Shown: positions 49,367 to 59,896, numbered from the stretch's first letter. The stretch: DNA of 64,000 nt from Variovorax paradoxus (GCF_030815975.1 NZ_JAUSXL010000002.1:558001-622000); one strand, 5' to 3'. The notes: generated from the letters alone by a model not told the origin. A program made the numbers and translations.

Positions 49367-50521
49367 CTAGGCTTTGCCCTTGCCGTGCGAAGTGGGGAGC
49401 TTCGCGAGCTCGCGCACGCGCTCCGCATTGGGCGCGAAGCCCAGGCCCGGCGTCTCCGGCAGCTGCAGCCAACCGTCCTGCGGCACCGGCAGGTCGTCGA
49501 ATATCTGCTTGAGCATCTGCACGGCCACGTAGTGGTATTCGGCCATGCCGCCGTTCGACACGCCCGCATGCAGGTGCATGTTGTGGAAGGGCCAGGCGCC
49601 GCCGTTGTCGATCGGCACATTGAAGGCCTGCGCCATGCCCGCGATCTTCAGGCACTGCGAATAGCCGCCCGAGATGGTCACGTTGGGCTGCAGCACGTCG
49701 GCCGCCTGGCTCACCAGCAGGTCACGGAAGCGGAAGGCCAGCCCTTCGTTCTGGCCGCAGGCCAGCGGAATGCTGGTGCGCGCGCGCAGCTGGGCCATCT
49801 GCCGTACGTCGTTCTGCGTGAGCGGCTCCTCGAAGAAGCTGATGCCATAGGGCTCGATGCGGCGCGCGAGCTCGGTCGCGTGGAACAGGTCGAGGCCGCA
49901 GTTGGCGTCAACATACAGCTTCACGTCGGGGCCGGCCGCCTCGCGCACGGCAGCCACGCGGCGCACGTCCTCGGCAATGACCTCGTCGATGGGCCGCGGC
50001 TCGTCGCGCCGCGCGAGCGCATGGCCGCCGACGGTCATCTTCAGGCGCCGGAAGCCCTGCGACACCCAGAGCCTGGCGGCGGCGGCGAGCTGGTCGCGCT
50101 CGAAGAAGCCGAAGCCGAAGGTCGCATAGACCGGCACCTTGGAGCGGGCACCCCCCAGCAGGCGCCACAGCGGCTGGCCCAGCGCCCTGGCCTTCAGGTC
50201 CCACAGCGCGATGTCGAGCGCGGCGATGGTGTGGCTCGCATAGCCGGTCTGGCCGCGCGGCGAGAGCAGCCAGTAGAGCTTCTCCCACAGGCGCTCGGTG
50301 GCCATCGGGTCTTCGCCGATCAATGCCGGGCCGGCCACTTCGCGCACGGCGGCGGCGATGATCTCTTCCTCGGTGATGGCCGTCATGCCATGGCCGACGA
50401 GGCCGGTGTCGGTCTCGATCTCGGTCAGGCAGAGCGAGAGCGAGGTCTGCTTGTTCAGCCCCAGCACATCGATGGTGACGGGAATGTTCAGCGGCGTGGC
50501 GCTGACGCGAGTGATCTTCAA
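49367..50521 (-). CDS. mandelate racemase/muconate lactonizing enzyme family protein (enolase superfamily)
   Basis: 384 residues: N-terminal capping domain (KQTSLSLCLTEIETDTGLVG), then a TIM-barrel domain with RLKMTVGG (one lysine of the usual KxK pair, K161, with the other replaced by R159), D205 in YVDANCG and E231 in FFEEP as metal ligands. The third ligand position reads GQNEG, so the usual glutamate may be Q257 or shifted to E259. A histidine-rich segment NGGAWPFHNMHLHAG near the C-terminus may supply the other base. It likely racemises, cycloisomerises or dehydrates a hydroxy acid or sugar acid. It heads the Bug and arylmalonate decarboxylase genes. Confidence 0.85.
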   Translation of the reverse strand: MKITRVSATPLNIPVTIDVLGLNKQTSLSLCLTEIETDTGLVGHGMTAITEEEIIAAAVREVAGPALIGEDPMATERLWEKLYWLLSPRGQTGYASHTIAALDIALWDLKARALGQPLWRLLGGARSKVPVYATFGFGFFERDQLAAAARLWVSQGFRRLKMTVGGHALARRDEPRPIDEVIAEDVRRVAAVREAAGPDVKLYVDANCGLDLFHATELARRIEPYGISFFEEPLTQNDVRQMAQLRARTSIPLACGQNEGLAFRFRDLLVSQAADVLQPNVTISGGYSQCLKIAGMAQAFNVPIDNGGAWPFHNMHLHAGVSNGGMAEYHYVAVQMLKQIFDDLPVPQDGWLQLPETPGLGFAPNAERVRELAKLPTSHGKGKA

Positions 50522-50630
50522 GAATGTCTCCTTATTCCGCTTGGCGGCTGCAGGATTCTTGGTGCGCAGGCCGTGGAGAACAATTCGTTTTTGGCGGGCG
50601 CGAGGCTTCGCGCCGCGCGAAGGCTCGGGC

Positions 50631-51518
50631 TCAGTCCGGCCGGCCGAGGTGCTCCAGCACCGAGCGCGCGGCCGCGGTCAGATCCTGTTGCCGCCGCACG
50701 CACAGCAGATGGCGGCGCACCGCCCAGGGCGCATCGAGCTTGAGGCAGCGCAGCTTCAATATCTGCAACTGCGGCAGGATGGCCGCATAGGGCAGCACGC
50801 CGATGCCCACCCCCTGCTCCACCATGCGGCACACCATGTCGAAGCTACCCACCTGCATGCGCACCTTGAGCGGCACCTGCGCCTCCAGTGCCGCGTTCAG
50901 CAGCACGCGGTGCAGCGCGGTGCCTTCGCGCACCACGATATGGTCGTGCCTCAGGACCTCCTCCACGCCAATGCGCTTGCGGCGGGCCAGCGGATGGTCG
51001 CGTGCCACCACCACGGCCAGTTCATCGCTGCGGTAGGGCAGGCATTCGAGCATTTCGGCGGGCGTGTTGCCCTCGATCACGCCGATGTCGGCCAGGCCCG
51101 CCTGCACCGCCTTCACGACCTCGGTGCTGGCGCGCTCCTGCAGGTCGATCTTGAGCACCGGATGCAGCCGCAGGAAGGAGCCGATCTGCGCGGGCAGGAA
51201 CTGCGCGATGGTCGACGCGTTGGCCGTGATGCTGACCACGCCCGCCACGCCGTTCTGGAAGTCGTCGAGCTCGGCGCCCAGCCGGTCCATGGCAGAGAGT
51301 ACGGCGCGTGCATGCAGCAGCAGGCCGTGGCCCGCCGAAGTGAGCGTCACCCCGCGCGCATGGCGCACCAGCAGGGGCAGCCGCGCGCGGGCTTCCAGAT
51401 CGGAGATGCGCTTGCTCGCGGCCGCGAGCGCGATGTGGCAGCGCTTGGCGCCTTCGCTGATGCTGCCGTGGTCGGCCACGGCCACGAACAGGCGCAGCGA
51501 CTTCAGGTCGGCGGACAT
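50631..51518 (-). CDS. LysR family transcriptional regulator (first of a tandem pair)
   Basis: 295-residue LysR protein (LKSLRLFVAVADHGSISEGAK, then IALAAASKRISDLEARARL). The helix-turn-helix is unusual in carrying AAASKRI where most LysR proteins have PSALSRQI. It resembles the next upstream LysR gene in both the helix-turn-helix and the CLYRS/effector regions, suggesting duplication. It lies 109 bases upstream of the enolase-superfamily gene on the same strand and is a likely regulator of the arylmalonate decarboxylase cluster. Confidence 0.88.
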   Translation of the reverse strand: MSADLKSLRLFVAVADHGSISEGAKRCHIALAAASKRISDLEARARLPLLVRHARGVTLTSAGHGLLLHARAVLSAMDRLGAELDDFQNGVAGVVSITANASTIAQFLPAQIGSFLRLHPVLKIDLQERASTEVVKAVQAGLADIGVIEGNTPAEMLECLPYRSDELAVVVARDHPLARRKRIGVEEVLRHDHIVVREGTALHRVLLNAALEAQVPLKVRMQVGSFDMVCRMVEQGVGIGVLPYAAILPQLQILKLRCLKLDAPWAVRRHLLCVRRQQDLTAAARSVLEHLGRPD

Positions 51519-51534
51519 GGCCTGCGCGCCTTCT

Positions 51535-52425
51535 TCAGGGCGCAATGAGGTGGTCGAACAGCTCGCGCGCCGAAGCCGGCAGCTGCTCGCGGCTGCGCGT
51601 GATGAGCTTGAGCTCGCGTTCCGCCCAGGCATCGCTGAGCGCCACGGTCGCGATGCGCATGGCCATCGACAGCCGCTGCGCCGACGAGGCCGGCAGCACG
51701 CCCACACCCACGCCCGCCTCGATCATCAGGCAGATCGCCTCGAAGCTGCTGACCTGGATGCGCGGGTTGAAGCCGCGGCCGGCCAGCTCGGCCCGGCGCT
51801 GCAGGAAGCGGTGGATGGCGCTGCCGTGATGCAGGCCCACGTGCTGCTCGTCGAGCGTGTCGGCAAAGGCCACCGAAGGCGCACCCGCGAGAGGGTGCGC
51901 GGCGGGCACCACCAGCACCAGCTGGTTGCGGCCGAAGGGGCGTGCGTCGAGCTCGCCGGTGTGCACGTCGCCGGCCAGGATGCCGATGTCGGCCTCGCCA
52001 TCGGCCACGGCGCGCACGATTTCCTCGCTCAGGTATTCGCGCAGGTCCACCTGCACCGCGGGATGCTGCGTCAGAAAGCCTGCCAGCTTCTGCGGCAGGT
52101 ATTCGGTGATGGAGGTGGTGTTGGCGAACACGCGCACATGGCCCTTGATGCCCTTGCCGAAGTCCTGCATGTCGCAGCGCAGGTGCTCCATCTGCTGCAT
52201 CACGCGCTTGGCGTGGTAGAGCACCGCCTGCCCGGCGGCCGTGAGGCTCACGCCCTGTGCGCTGCGGTGAAGCAGCTTGCCGCCCACGGCCTCTTCCATC
52301 TGCTTGATGCGCGTGGAAGCGGCCGCCAGCGAGATGCAGGCTTTCTCGGCGCCGCGCGTGAGGCTGCGCGCGTCGGCCACGTAGACGAACAGTTTCAGGT
52401 CGAACAGGTCGAAATGCAGGTTCAC
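51535..52425 (-). CDS. LysR family transcriptional regulator (second of a tandem pair)
   Basis: 296-residue LysR protein (LFDLKLFVYVADARSLTRGAE, then ISLAAASTRIKQMEEAVGGKL). It shares the LAAAS helix-turn-helix variant and effector-domain segments (for example ADIGILAGDV and GVGVGVLPA) with the LysR encoded 16 bases downstream, so the two are probably duplicates with partly distinct ligands. It follows queF by 24 bases on the same strand, so read-through from the upstream operon is possible. Confidence 0.88.
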   Translation of the reverse strand: MNLHFDLFDLKLFVYVADARSLTRGAEKACISLAAASTRIKQMEEAVGGKLLHRSAQGVSLTAAGQAVLYHAKRVMQQMEHLRCDMQDFGKGIKGHVRVFANTTSITEYLPQKLAGFLTQHPAVQVDLREYLSEEIVRAVADGEADIGILAGDVHTGELDARPFGRNQLVLVVPAAHPLAGAPSVAFADTLDEQHVGLHHGSAIHRFLQRRAELAGRGFNPRIQVSSFEAICLMIEAGVGVGVLPASSAQRLSMAMRIATVALSDAWAERELKLITRSREQLPASARELFDHLIAP

Positions 52426-52449
52426 CGGACAAGCGCGCCAGAAAGATCT

Positions 52450-53325
52450 CTATTGCCGCGCGGTGCGGATGTTCGGCGGCAGCGCCTGCGGCCAGCTGGT
52501 GCGAAACGGATTGATGTCGAGCCCGCCACGGCGCGTGTAGCGCGCATACACCGCGAGCTTGTGCGGCTGGCAGCGGCACCAGATGTCGGTGAACATGCGC
52601 TCCACGCAGGGTTCGTGGAATTCGTTGTGGTTGCGAAAGCTCACGATGTACGCGAGCAGTCCGGCCTGGTCGATGGCCGGGCCGCTGTAGCGGATCTGCA
52701 CGCTGCCCCAGTCGGGCTGGCCGGTGACGAGGCAGTTGCTCTTGAGCAGGCGGCTGGTGAGCGTTTCGTTCACCGGCGGCTGGGTGCTGTCGCTCGACAG
52801 CAGCTCGGGGGCGGGCTGGTAGTGGGTGCACTCGATGTCGAGCCGGTCGAGGTCCAGGCCGTCGAGCTCATGCACCGGCTCGCGGTCGAACATGTCGGGT
52901 GCCAGCAGCTTCACGCCGATGCCGGCGGATTGATCGCTGCCGCGCCAGAGCGCCTCGGACAGGTCGGCGCGCAGGCGGTCGCGCACGGCCTCGACGCCCG
53001 CGAAGGCGGTGCTGTTGAAGCTGTTGAGATACAGCTTGAACGATTTGCTCTCGATGATGTTGGGCGTTTCGCAGGGGATGGTGAAGTGCGCGATGGCCAG
53101 CTGCGGCTTGCCGCGCAGGTTGAGCCAGCTCACTTCGAACGCGGTCCAGAGATCGGCGCCGAAGAAGGGCAGCGCACCGGCGGCGATGCCCATCGCCTCG
53201 CGTTGCGTGCTGCGCGCAATCGGAAAGAGCAGAGACGCGTCGTACGTGTCGGCATAGGCCGAGGCGCGGCCCAGTTGCGACTGCTCGGGCGTGTTGGGGT
53301 TGGGGGGAATGTTGTCCAGGCTCAT
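52450..53325 (-). CDS. queF: NADPH-dependent 7-cyano-7-deazaguanine reductase, bimodular type
   Basis: 291-residue QueF of the longer, two-module type. It reduces the nitrile preQ0 to the amine preQ1 with two NADPH, in queuosine biosynthesis. The active-site cysteine is C198 in [15 protein letters not shown] and the acid is D205, the same spacing as in E. coli QueF. The first module has [16 protein letters not shown] with the substrate-binding glutamate. Its start overlaps the hydrolase stop by four bases (ATGA). No other queuosine gene is in the window. Confidence 0.95.
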   Translation of the reverse strand: MSLDNIPPNPNTPEQSQLGRASAYADTYDASLLFPIARSTQREAMGIAAGALPFFGADLWTAFEVSWLNLRGKPQLAIAHFTIPCETPNIIESKSFKLYLNSFNSTAFAGVEAVRDRLRADLSEALWRGSDQSAGIGVKLLAPDMFDREPVHELDGLDLDRLDIECTHYQPAPELLSSDSTQPPVNETLTSRLLKSNCLVTGQPDWGSVQIRYSGPAIDQAGLLAYIVSFRNHNEFHEPCVERMFTDIWCRCQPHKLAVYARYTRRGGLDINPFRTSWPQALPPNIRTARQ

Positions 53326-54221
53326 GGCTTGTGGTGCTCTTCGGCCGCATGCAGGAACGGCGCGATGTGGTTGGCGAGGATGGCGCAGACCTCTGGCGGC
53401 AGGTCGTGGCCCATGCCGGGAATGCCGATGAACTTCGCGCCCGGAATGCGCTTGGCGGTGTCCAGCCCGCAGGCCGTCGGCACCAGCGCATCGGCTTCGC
53501 CGTGCAGCACCAGCGTCGGGCATTTGATGCGCGGCAGCAGTTCGGGCCGGCGCGCGTCGGCGCCAATGGCGAGCATCTGGCGGAACATGCCGGCCGGGCG
53601 GTAGGCGCGGCGCATGCTGAAGGTCAGGCGCTCGGCCAGCGCCTCGGTGCTTTGCGGATAGGCGGGGCTCTGGATGAGCCTGAGCAGCCGGATGCTGTGC
53701 GCCACCAGATCGGCCTCGCCGCCGCCCAGCGGCCGGCGCAGCAGCATGGCGGCGACGTCGCTGCGCGGTCCGGGCAGGCCGCGCGCGCCGCTCGAACTCA
53801 TGATGCTCACGAGGCTGGCCACGCGCTCGGGCGCTTCGGCGGCCAGATGCTGCGCGATCATGCCGCCCATCGAGGCGCCGATGACGTGCGCCTGCTTGAT
53901 GCCCAACGCGTCGAGCACGCCCAGCGAATCGCGCGCCATGTCCTGCAGCGTGTAGGCCGAGCGCACCTGCAGACCGAGACGGTGGCGAACGGTCTCCCAG
54001 ACGATGTTGCCGGTGCCCGCGTGGTCGAAGCCCTGGCTCAGGCCGATGTCGCGGTTGTCGTGGCGCACCACGCGAAAACCCGCATCGACCAGCGCCTGCA
54101 CGAACTCCTGCGGCCAGCCGACCAGCTGCATGCCCAGGCCCATGATGAGCAGCGCGACGGGGCGCCCTTCGCCGCCGGTGTCGTCGACCTCGATCTGCAA
54201 TCCGTTCGCCAGCAGCTTCAT
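53322..54221 (-). CDS. alpha/beta fold hydrolase
   Basis: 299-residue cytoplasmic alpha/beta hydrolase. Nucleophile S117 lies in GASMGGM, with an aspartate in [10 protein letters not shown] and histidine in GMGHDLP completing a triad. [10 protein letters not shown] near residue 55 is the oxyanion and substrate pocket segment typical of the group that includes aclacinomycin methylesterase-like hydrolases. The substrate is unknown. It is coupled to queF (four-base overlap), and starts 14 bases after the oxygenase gene. Confidence 0.88.
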   Translation of the reverse strand: MKLLANGLQIEVDDTGGEGRPVALLIMGLGMQLVGWPQEFVQALVDAGFRVVRHDNRDIGLSQGFDHAGTGNIVWETVRHRLGLQVRSAYTLQDMARDSLGVLDALGIKQAHVIGASMGGMIAQHLAAEAPERVASLVSIMSSSGARGLPGPRSDVAAMLLRRPLGGGEADLVAHSIRLLRLIQSPAYPQSTEALAERLTFSMRRAYRPAGMFRQMLAIGADARRPELLPRIKCPTLVLHGEADALVPTACGLDTAKRIPGAKFIGIPGMGHDLPPEVCAILANHIAPFLHAAEEHHKP

Positions 54222-54235
54222 GGCGTCCCTGTCGG

Positions 54236-55075
54236 CTATTTGAATTCGCGTTCGCGCAGCCACTTGGTGGCGACCCACTTCTCGCCTGCCAGCACGGGCG
54301 CGCCTCCATGCAGCGTGCGGGTGGCGGGGTCGGGTTCTTCGTAGCTGAAGAACACGCCGGTGCCGCGCACGGGCGCCACTTCCAGGCCCACGTCGGGGAA
54401 GGTGGTGGCGCCGCCCTGCTCGGGCTCCTGCAGGTACATCACGAGCGTGGCCACGCGCTGGCCGCCGCGCTTGAGGATGGTGGGCGTGCCGGGCTCGCCG
54501 GGGTCGAAGTAGTCGTAGTGCGGGCGGTACTGGGCGCCGGGCGCATAGCGCAGGATCTGCAGGCCTTCGCCGAACTCCAGCGGCCAGCGCAGCAGCACGG
54601 CAATGCGCTGCTCCAGGCGCGCGACGATCTCGTTTTCTCCGCGCTCGAAGAACATGCCTTCGCTGGTGCGGTCGACATTGAGCACCTCGCCGCCGGTGCG
54701 CGTTTCGACCGTGAGCGAGCGCGCCAGCCGCACCCGCGCCGCGGCAATCAGCCCTTCGCACTCTTCGGGCGACACCAGGTTGCCGAACACGACGACGCGC
54801 GGATGCCGCATGGTGTGCAGCACCTGCACGCGGCGGTCGCCCGCATCGATGTGCAGCGGTGCGCCCTCGAGGTCGGGGCCGGGCATCTCGGTGCGCCGCG
54901 GTTTCGAAACCTCCACGTGGGGAAATCCGGCTTCGAGCTGCGCCAGCGCGACGTCGGCGGCCGCATCCTGCCAGCCGGCCGCGCGCATCGAGGCGCGCAG
55001 CGCGGGCACCGAATGCCCCGCCGCGAGCTGCGACACCAGCCATTCCTTCAGCTCCGGGCTGATCGGTTGCGACAT
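54236..55075 (-). CDS. 2-oxoglutarate/Fe(II)-dependent oxygenase (prolyl 4-hydroxylase-like)
   Basis: 279 residues. The C-terminal double-stranded beta helix has the iron triad H186-x-D188 (RPHYDYF) and H256 (TRTLHGGAP), with K266 in GEKWVATKW expected to bind 2-oxoglutarate. The layout resembles bacterial prolyl 4-hydroxylases that act on proteins. The N-terminal 50 residues form a helical segment ([22 protein letters not shown]) repeated in some family members as a small binding domain. It lies one base after yaaA and 14 bases before the hydrolase gene, so it is part of the same operon. Confidence 0.88.
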   Translation of the reverse strand: MSQPISPELKEWLVSQLAAGHSVPALRASMRAAGWQDAAADVALAQLEAGFPHVEVSKPRRTEMPGPDLEGAPLHIDAGDRRVQVLHTMRHPRVVVFGNLVSPEECEGLIAAARVRLARSLTVETRTGGEVLNVDRTSEGMFFERGENEIVARLEQRIAVLLRWPLEFGEGLQILRYAPGAQYRPHYDYFDPGEPGTPTILKRGGQRVATLVMYLQEPEQGGATTFPDVGLEVAPVRGTGVFFSYEEPDPATRTLHGGAPVLAGEKWVATKWLREREFK

Positions 55076-55076
55076 A

Positions 55077-55859
55077 TCAAGTCTTCCTTCTGAACACCAG
55101 CCTTTCGGCCTTGGACACCTCGGCGTCGAAACCATAACCCTCGAGATCGAATTTTTCCAGCGCCTTGGGCGTGGCGGCCTTGTGCAGCACCGCCCAGCGC
55201 GCGAGCAGGCCGCGGGCGCGCTTGGCATAGAAGCTCACGATCTTGTACCTGTCGCCTTTCCATTCCTCGAACACGCATTCGACCACGCGCGCCTTGAGCG
55301 CCTTGCGGTCCACCGACCTGAAGTACTCCTGCGAGGCCACGTTGACCACCACGGGCGTGCGGTCCGCCGCCAGCCGCTGGTTCAGGTGCTCGGCAATGCG
55401 CGAGCCCCAGAAGGCATACAGGTCCTTGCCATGGCGATTGGCAAGCGGCGTGCCCATCTCCAGCCGGTAGGGCTGCAGCAGGTCGAGCGGGCGCAAAAGG
55501 CCGTAGAGGCCGCTCAGGATGCACAGGTGCTCCTGCGCCCAGCCCAGCTGTGCGGGCGTGAGCGAGCGGGCATCGAGCCCGCCATAGACGTCGCCATCGA
55601 ACGCGAAGGCGGCCTGGCGGGCGTTCTTCGGCGTGCTTTTGCCGGCCCAGGCCTGGTAGCGCGCCATGTTGAGCGCGGAGAGCTTGTCCGACAGGTGCAT
55701 GAGCTCGGAGATCTGCTGCGGCGACTTCTCGCGCAGCAGCTTGATCAGTTCGACCGAGGGGCCGCGGGGAGCTTCGAAATGGGGTTGGGTGGCGGGGATT
55801 TCGGCGGGAACGGGGGTGTCGTAGTCGAGCGATTTCGCAGGGGAGAGCAGGAAGAGCAT
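55077..55859 (-). CDS. yaaA: peroxide stress protein YaaA
   Basis: 260-residue YaaA (DUF328) protein. Family marks are [15 protein letters not shown] at the start, [37 protein letters not shown] and the C-terminal [17 protein letters not shown]. In E. coli YaaA lowers free iron during peroxide stress and binds DNA. It is the first gene of the compact operon yaaA, 2OG-oxygenase, hydrolase, queF. It is divergent from valS. Confidence 0.95.
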   Translation of the reverse strand: MLFLLSPAKSLDYDTPVPAEIPATQPHFEAPRGPSVELIKLLREKSPQQISELMHLSDKLSALNMARYQAWAGKSTPKNARQAAFAFDGDVYGGLDARSLTPAQLGWAQEHLCILSGLYGLLRPLDLLQPYRLEMGTPLANRHGKDLYAFWGSRIAEHLNQRLAADRTPVVVNVASQEYFRSVDRKALKARVVECVFEEWKGDRYKIVSFYAKRARGLLARWAVLHKAATPKALEKFDLEGYGFDAEVSKAERLVFRRKT

Positions 55860-55965
55860 CCCGGAATTATGTGGGGTGGGGCTGCCCCGGGGCGGCCCCG
55901 GTAAAATCGCCGGCTATCCCACCCTGTCCCCACGGCTCCACCGAAGGCGCCGTTCTGCATTTCCC

Positions 55966-58863
55966 ATGAGCGAACCCACCACCCCTTCCGCCCAGCCTGG
56001 ACTGGAGAGCCTCTCCAAGTCGTTCGAACCCGCCGCCATCGAGGCGCACTGGGGCCCCGAATGGGAGAAGCGCGGCTACGCCAAGGCCGGTTTCCGCGGC
56101 ACCCAGCAGCCCAAGGAAGGCGCCGATTCGTTCGCCATCCAGCTGCCGCCGCCCAATGTGACGGGCACGCTGCACATGGGGCATGCGTTCAACCACACGA
56201 TCATGGACAGCTTCACGCGCTACCACCGCATGAAGGGCGACAACACGCTCTGGGTGCCGGGCACCGACCATGCGGGCATCGCGACGCAGATCGTGGTGGA
56301 GCGCCAGTTGCAGGAGCAGAAGATCAGCCGCCACGACATGGGCCCGACGCCGGCCGAGGCGCGCAAGAACTTCGTCGCGAAGGTCTGGGAGTGGAAAGAG
56401 AAATCCGGCAACACCATCACCGAGCAGATGCGCCGCATGGGCGACACGGTCGACTGGAGCCGCGAATACTTCACGATGGACGACGACCTCTCGAAGGTGG
56501 TCACGCAGACCTTCGTCTCGCTCTACGAGGAAGGCCTGATCTATCGCGGCAAGCGCCTGGGCAACTGGGACCCGGTGCTCAAGACCTCGGTGAGCGACCT
56601 CGAAGTCGAAAGCGAAGAGGAAGACGGCTCGCTCTGGCACATCGCCTATCCGCTGGCAGACGGCAGCGGCACGCTGACCGTGGCCACCACGCGGCCCGAG
56701 ACCATGCTCGGCGACACGGCCGTGATGGTTCACCCCGAAGACGAGCGCTACAGGCATCTGATCGGCAAGCAGGTGCGGCTGCCACTGGTGGACCGGCTGA
56801 TCCCCATCATCGCGGACGACTACGTCGACAAGGAATTCGGCACCGGCGTGGTCAAGGTCACGCCCGCGCACGACTACAACGACTACGCGGTCGGCCAGCG
56901 CCACAAGCTCGAGCTGATCGGCATCCTGACGCTCGACGCCACCATCAACGACAACGCGCCCGAGAAATACCGCGGCATGGACCGCTTCGTGGCGCGCAAG
57001 GCCATCGTGGCCGATCTCGAGGCACTCGGCCTGCTGGTCGAGGTGAAGAAGCACAAGCTGATGGTGCCGCGCTGCGCGCGCTCGGGCGCCATCGTCGAGC
57101 CGATGCTCACCGACCAGTGGTACGTGGCCATGACGCGCCCCGGCGCCGACGGCCAGTCGATCGCGCAGAAGGCCATCGACGTGGTGCAGTCGGGCGAGGT
57201 GCGCTTCGTGCCCGAGAACTGGGTCAACACCTACAACCACTGGATGGAGAACATCCAGGACTGGACCATCTCGCGCCAGCTCTGGTGGGGCCACCAGATC
57301 CCGGCCTGGTACGACGAAGACGGCAAGGTGTACGTGGCGCACGACGAGGCCGAGGCGCAGGCCAAGGCACCTGGCAAGAAGCTCAAGCGCGACGAAGACG
57401 TGCTCGACACCTGGTATTCGTCGGCGCTGGTGCCCTTCTCTTCGCTCGGGTGGCCCGAGAAGACCAAGGACCTGGAGCTGTACCTGCCCTCGAGCGTGCT
57501 CGTGACGGGCTACGACATCATCTTCTTCTGGGTCGCCCGGATGATCATGATGACCAAGCATTTCACCGGCCAGGTGCCGTTCAAGGACGTCTACATCCAC
57601 GGCGTGGTGCGCGACGCGCAGGGCAAGAAGATGAGCAAGTCCGAAGGCAACGTGCTCGACCCGGTCGACCTGATCGACGGCATCGCGTTGCCCGAACTGC
57701 TCGACAAGCGCACGCAGGGTTTGCGCAAGCCCGAGACCGCGCCTGCCGTGCGCAAGAACACGCAGAAGGAATTTCCCGAAGGCATTCCGGCCTTCGGCGC
57801 CGATGCATTGCGCTTCACGTTCGCATCGCTGGCTTCGCTGGGCCGCAGCATCAACTTCGACAGCAAGCGCTGCGAGGGCTATCGCAACTTCTGCAACAAG
57901 CTCTGGAACGCCACGCGCTTCGTGCTGATGAACTGCGAAGGGCAGGACTGCGGCTTGCGCGAGCATACGAAGGAAGAGTGCGCGGTCGGCGGCCCGGCGC
58001 ACGGCTACCTGAAGTTCAGCCGCGCCGATTTCTGGATCGCCTCGCAGCTGCAGCGCGCCGAGGCCGAAGTGGCCAAGGGCTTCGAGGAATACCGGCTCGA
58101 CAACGTGGCCAACGCCATCTACCAGTTCGCCTGGGACGAGTTCTGCGACTGGTACCTGGAGATCGCGAAGGTGCAGATCCAGACCGGCGGCGATGCGCAG
58201 AAGCGCGCCACGCGCCGCACGCTGATCCGCACGCTCGAGGCCTTGCTGCGCCTCGCGCATCCGGTGATTCCGTTCATCACCGAGGAGCTCTGGCAGAAGG
58301 TGGCGCCCGTTGCCGGACGCGAGGGCGAGTCGATCATGATCGCGGCCTATCCGAAGAGCCAGCCCGGGAAGATCGACGAAGCGGCCGAAGCGCATGTGGC
58401 GCGCCTGAAGGCGCTGGTCGATGCCTGCCGCACGCTGCGCGGCGAAATGAACGTGTCGCCCGCCGTGCGCCTGCCGCTCTATGCAGTGGCCGACGATGCC
58501 GAGGGCGCGGCGTTCCTGCGCGATGCGGCGCCCGTGCTGCAGGCGCTGGCCAAGCTGAAGGAAGTGAAGGTCTTCGACGACGAGGCTTCGTGGTCGGCGG
58601 CGGCCGAAGCGGCACCGGTGGCCGTGGTCGGCACGGCACGCCTGTGCCTGCACATGGAAATCGACAAGGCCGCCGAGCGCGCGCGCATCGGCAAGGAAAT
58701 TGCTCGCATCGAGGGCGAGATCCTCAAAGTGAATGGCAAGCTCGGAAATGAAGCCTTTGTGGCTAAGGCACCACCGGCCGTGATCGAGCAGGAACGCAAG
58801 CGCCTGGCCGATTTCAGCACCACGCTGGAGCGTCTTCGCGACCAGCTTGTGCGTCTCGGCTGA
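55966..58863 (+). CDS. valS: valine--tRNA ligase
   Basis: 965-residue class I aminoacyl-tRNA synthetase. The HIGH motif appears as H70-MG-H73 in [15 protein letters not shown], and the KMSKS motif is exact at 555-559. The CP1 editing domain (WKTSV-like [22 protein letters not shown], shown in outline) and the C-terminal coiled coil expected of ValRS ([21 protein letters not shown]) are present. It attaches valine to tRNA-Val in the cytoplasm. No T-box or other leader signal was seen in the 106 bases shared with the divergent yaaA gene. Confidence 0.97.
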   Translation: MSEPTTPSAQPGLESLSKSFEPAAIEAHWGPEWEKRGYAKAGFRGTQQPKEGADSFAIQLPPPNVTGTLHMGHAFNHTIMDSFTRYHRMKGDNTLWVPGTDHAGIATQIVVERQLQEQKISRHDMGPTPAEARKNFVAKVWEWKEKSGNTITEQMRRMGDTVDWSREYFTMDDDLSKVVTQTFVSLYEEGLIYRGKRLGNWDPVLKTSVSDLEVESEEEDGSLWHIAYPLADGSGTLTVATTRPETMLGDTAVMVHPEDERYRHLIGKQVRLPLVDRLIPIIADDYVDKEFGTGVVKVTPAHDYNDYAVGQRHKLELIGILTLDATINDNAPEKYRGMDRFVARKAIVADLEALGLLVEVKKHKLMVPRCARSGAIVEPMLTDQWYVAMTRPGADGQSIAQKAIDVVQSGEVRFVPENWVNTYNHWMENIQDWTISRQLWWGHQIPAWYDEDGKVYVAHDEAEAQAKAPGKKLKRDEDVLDTWYSSALVPFSSLGWPEKTKDLELYLPSSVLVTGYDIIFFWVARMIMMTKHFTGQVPFKDVYIHGVVRDAQGKKMSKSEGNVLDPVDLIDGIALPELLDKRTQGLRKPETAPAVRKNTQKEFPEGIPAFGADALRFTFASLASLGRSINFDSKRCEGYRNFCNKLWNATRFVLMNCEGQDCGLREHTKEECAVGGPAHGYLKFSRADFWIASQLQRAEAEVAKGFEEYRLDNVANAIYQFAWDEFCDWYLEIAKVQIQTGGDAQKRATRRTLIRTLEALLRLAHPVIPFITEELWQKVAPVAGREGESIMIAAYPKSQPGKIDEAAEAHVARLKALVDACRTLRGEMNVSPAVRLPLYAVADDAEGAAFLRDAAPVLQALAKLKEVKVFDDEASWSAAAEAAPVAVVGTARLCLHMEIDKAAERARIGKEIARIEGEILKVNGKLGNEAFVAKAPPAVIEQERKRLADFSTTLERLRDQLVRLG

Positions 58864-58898
58864 CACACTTGGGTCTGGGCAAGGTTTAGCATGGCAAC

Positions 58899-58918
58899 GG
58901 CGGCATTTCCATGCCGCC
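58899..58918 (+). other. hairpin between valS and galU
   Basis: GGCGGCAT-TTCC-ATGCCGCC is a perfect 8-base stem 36 bases after the valS stop. No T run follows, so it is a weak terminator or an mRNA-stabilising hairpin. Confidence 0.4.
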
Positions 58919-58971
58919 ATTGACCATCAAACCTTCTTCTTCAACTGAACGAACAGACGCCCAAATTGCCC

Positions 58972-59862
58972 ATGCCCACTCCCTCGACACGCATCCGCAA
59001 GGCCGTATTTCCTGTTGCAGGTTTCGGCACCCGCTTTCTGCCCGCCACCAAGGCGCAGCCCAAGGAAATGCTGCCGGTTGTCGACAAGCCACTCATCCAG
59101 TACGCGGTTGAGGAAGCCTACGCGGCGGGCATTCGCGACATGATTTTCGTAACTGGCCGAAACAAACGTGCCATCGAAGACCACTACGACACCGCCTACG
59201 AACTCGAGAGCCAGCTCGAGGCCAGCGGCAAGCTCGAACTGCTCAACATCGCGCGCTCGGTCATGCCCGACGACATGACCTGCTCCTACGTGCGCCAGCC
59301 GCGCATGCTGGGGCTCGGCCATGCGGTGCTGTGCGCCGAACACCTGGTGGGCAACGAGCCCTTCGCCGTGCTGCTGGCCGACGACCTGATGGTCGGCCCT
59401 CCTGGCGGTGAACCGGTGCTCGCGCAAATGACGGCCGCCTTCGGCAAGCTCGGTGCTTCGCTGCTCGCGGTGCAGGAAGTGCCGCTGGAGCACGTCAAGC
59501 GCTACGGCATCGTGGCCGGCGAATCCATCGGCGACGGTCTCGTGAAGGTCGATCGCATGATCGAGAAGCCCTCGCCCGACAAGGCCCCCTCGCGCCTCGG
59601 CGTGGCGGGCCGCTACATCCTTACGCCCGGCGTGTTCAACGAGATCCGCAACCAGCCCAAGGGCGCGGGCGGCGAGATCCAGCTCACCGACGGCATCGCG
59701 GCGCTCATGAAGAAGGAGTCGGTCTACGCCTATGCCTACAAGGGCATCCGCTACGACTGCGGCAGCAAGGAAGGCTTCCTGCAAGCCTCGGTGGAGCTTG
59801 CGCTGGCGCACCCCGAAGTCGGCGCGCAGTTCCGCGAATACCTCAAGAGCCTGGAGCTCTGA
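58972..59862 (+). CDS. galU: UTP--glucose-1-phosphate uridylyltransferase
   Basis: 296-residue nucleotidyltransferase that makes UDP-glucose from UTP and glucose-1-phosphate, feeding envelope polysaccharide and trehalose synthesis. The nucleotide-binding segment [19 protein letters not shown] and [12 protein letters not shown] are diagnostic, as are VLLADDLM and [13 protein letters not shown]. The start is the ATG at 58972; an in-frame TTG two codons earlier is less likely. A terminator follows the stop codon directly. Confidence 0.95.
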   Translation: MPTPSTRIRKAVFPVAGFGTRFLPATKAQPKEMLPVVDKPLIQYAVEEAYAAGIRDMIFVTGRNKRAIEDHYDTAYELESQLEASGKLELLNIARSVMPDDMTCSYVRQPRMLGLGHAVLCAEHLVGNEPFAVLLADDLMVGPPGGEPVLAQMTAAFGKLGASLLAVQEVPLEHVKRYGIVAGESIGDGLVKVDRMIEKPSPDKAPSRLGVAGRYILTPGVFNEIRNQPKGAGGEIQLTDGIAALMKKESVYAYAYKGIRYDCGSKEGFLQASVELALAHPEVGAQFREYLKSLEL

Positions 59863-59867
59863 AGCAA

Positions 59868-59896
59868 AAGGGCCCCGACGGGGCCCTTCTCTTTTC
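59868..59896. terminator. bidirectional intrinsic terminator after galU
   Basis: AAGGGCCCC-GAC-GGGGCCCTT, a 9-base stem with a three-base loop, is followed by TCTCTTTTC. On the opposite strand the stem is followed by TTGC, so it also serves, less strongly, the convergent TusA-like gene. Confidence 0.85.

Noticed and set aside
55860..55965. T-box or attenuator before valS
   Set aside because: No T-box core or tRNA-complementary bulge was seen, and such leaders are not typical of proteobacteria.
55867..58920. A very long open frame of about 1000 codons antisense to valS
   Set aside because: It is the mirror of a strongly conserved synthetase gene in high-GC DNA. Its translation is rich in arginine, histidine and glycine and has no domain.
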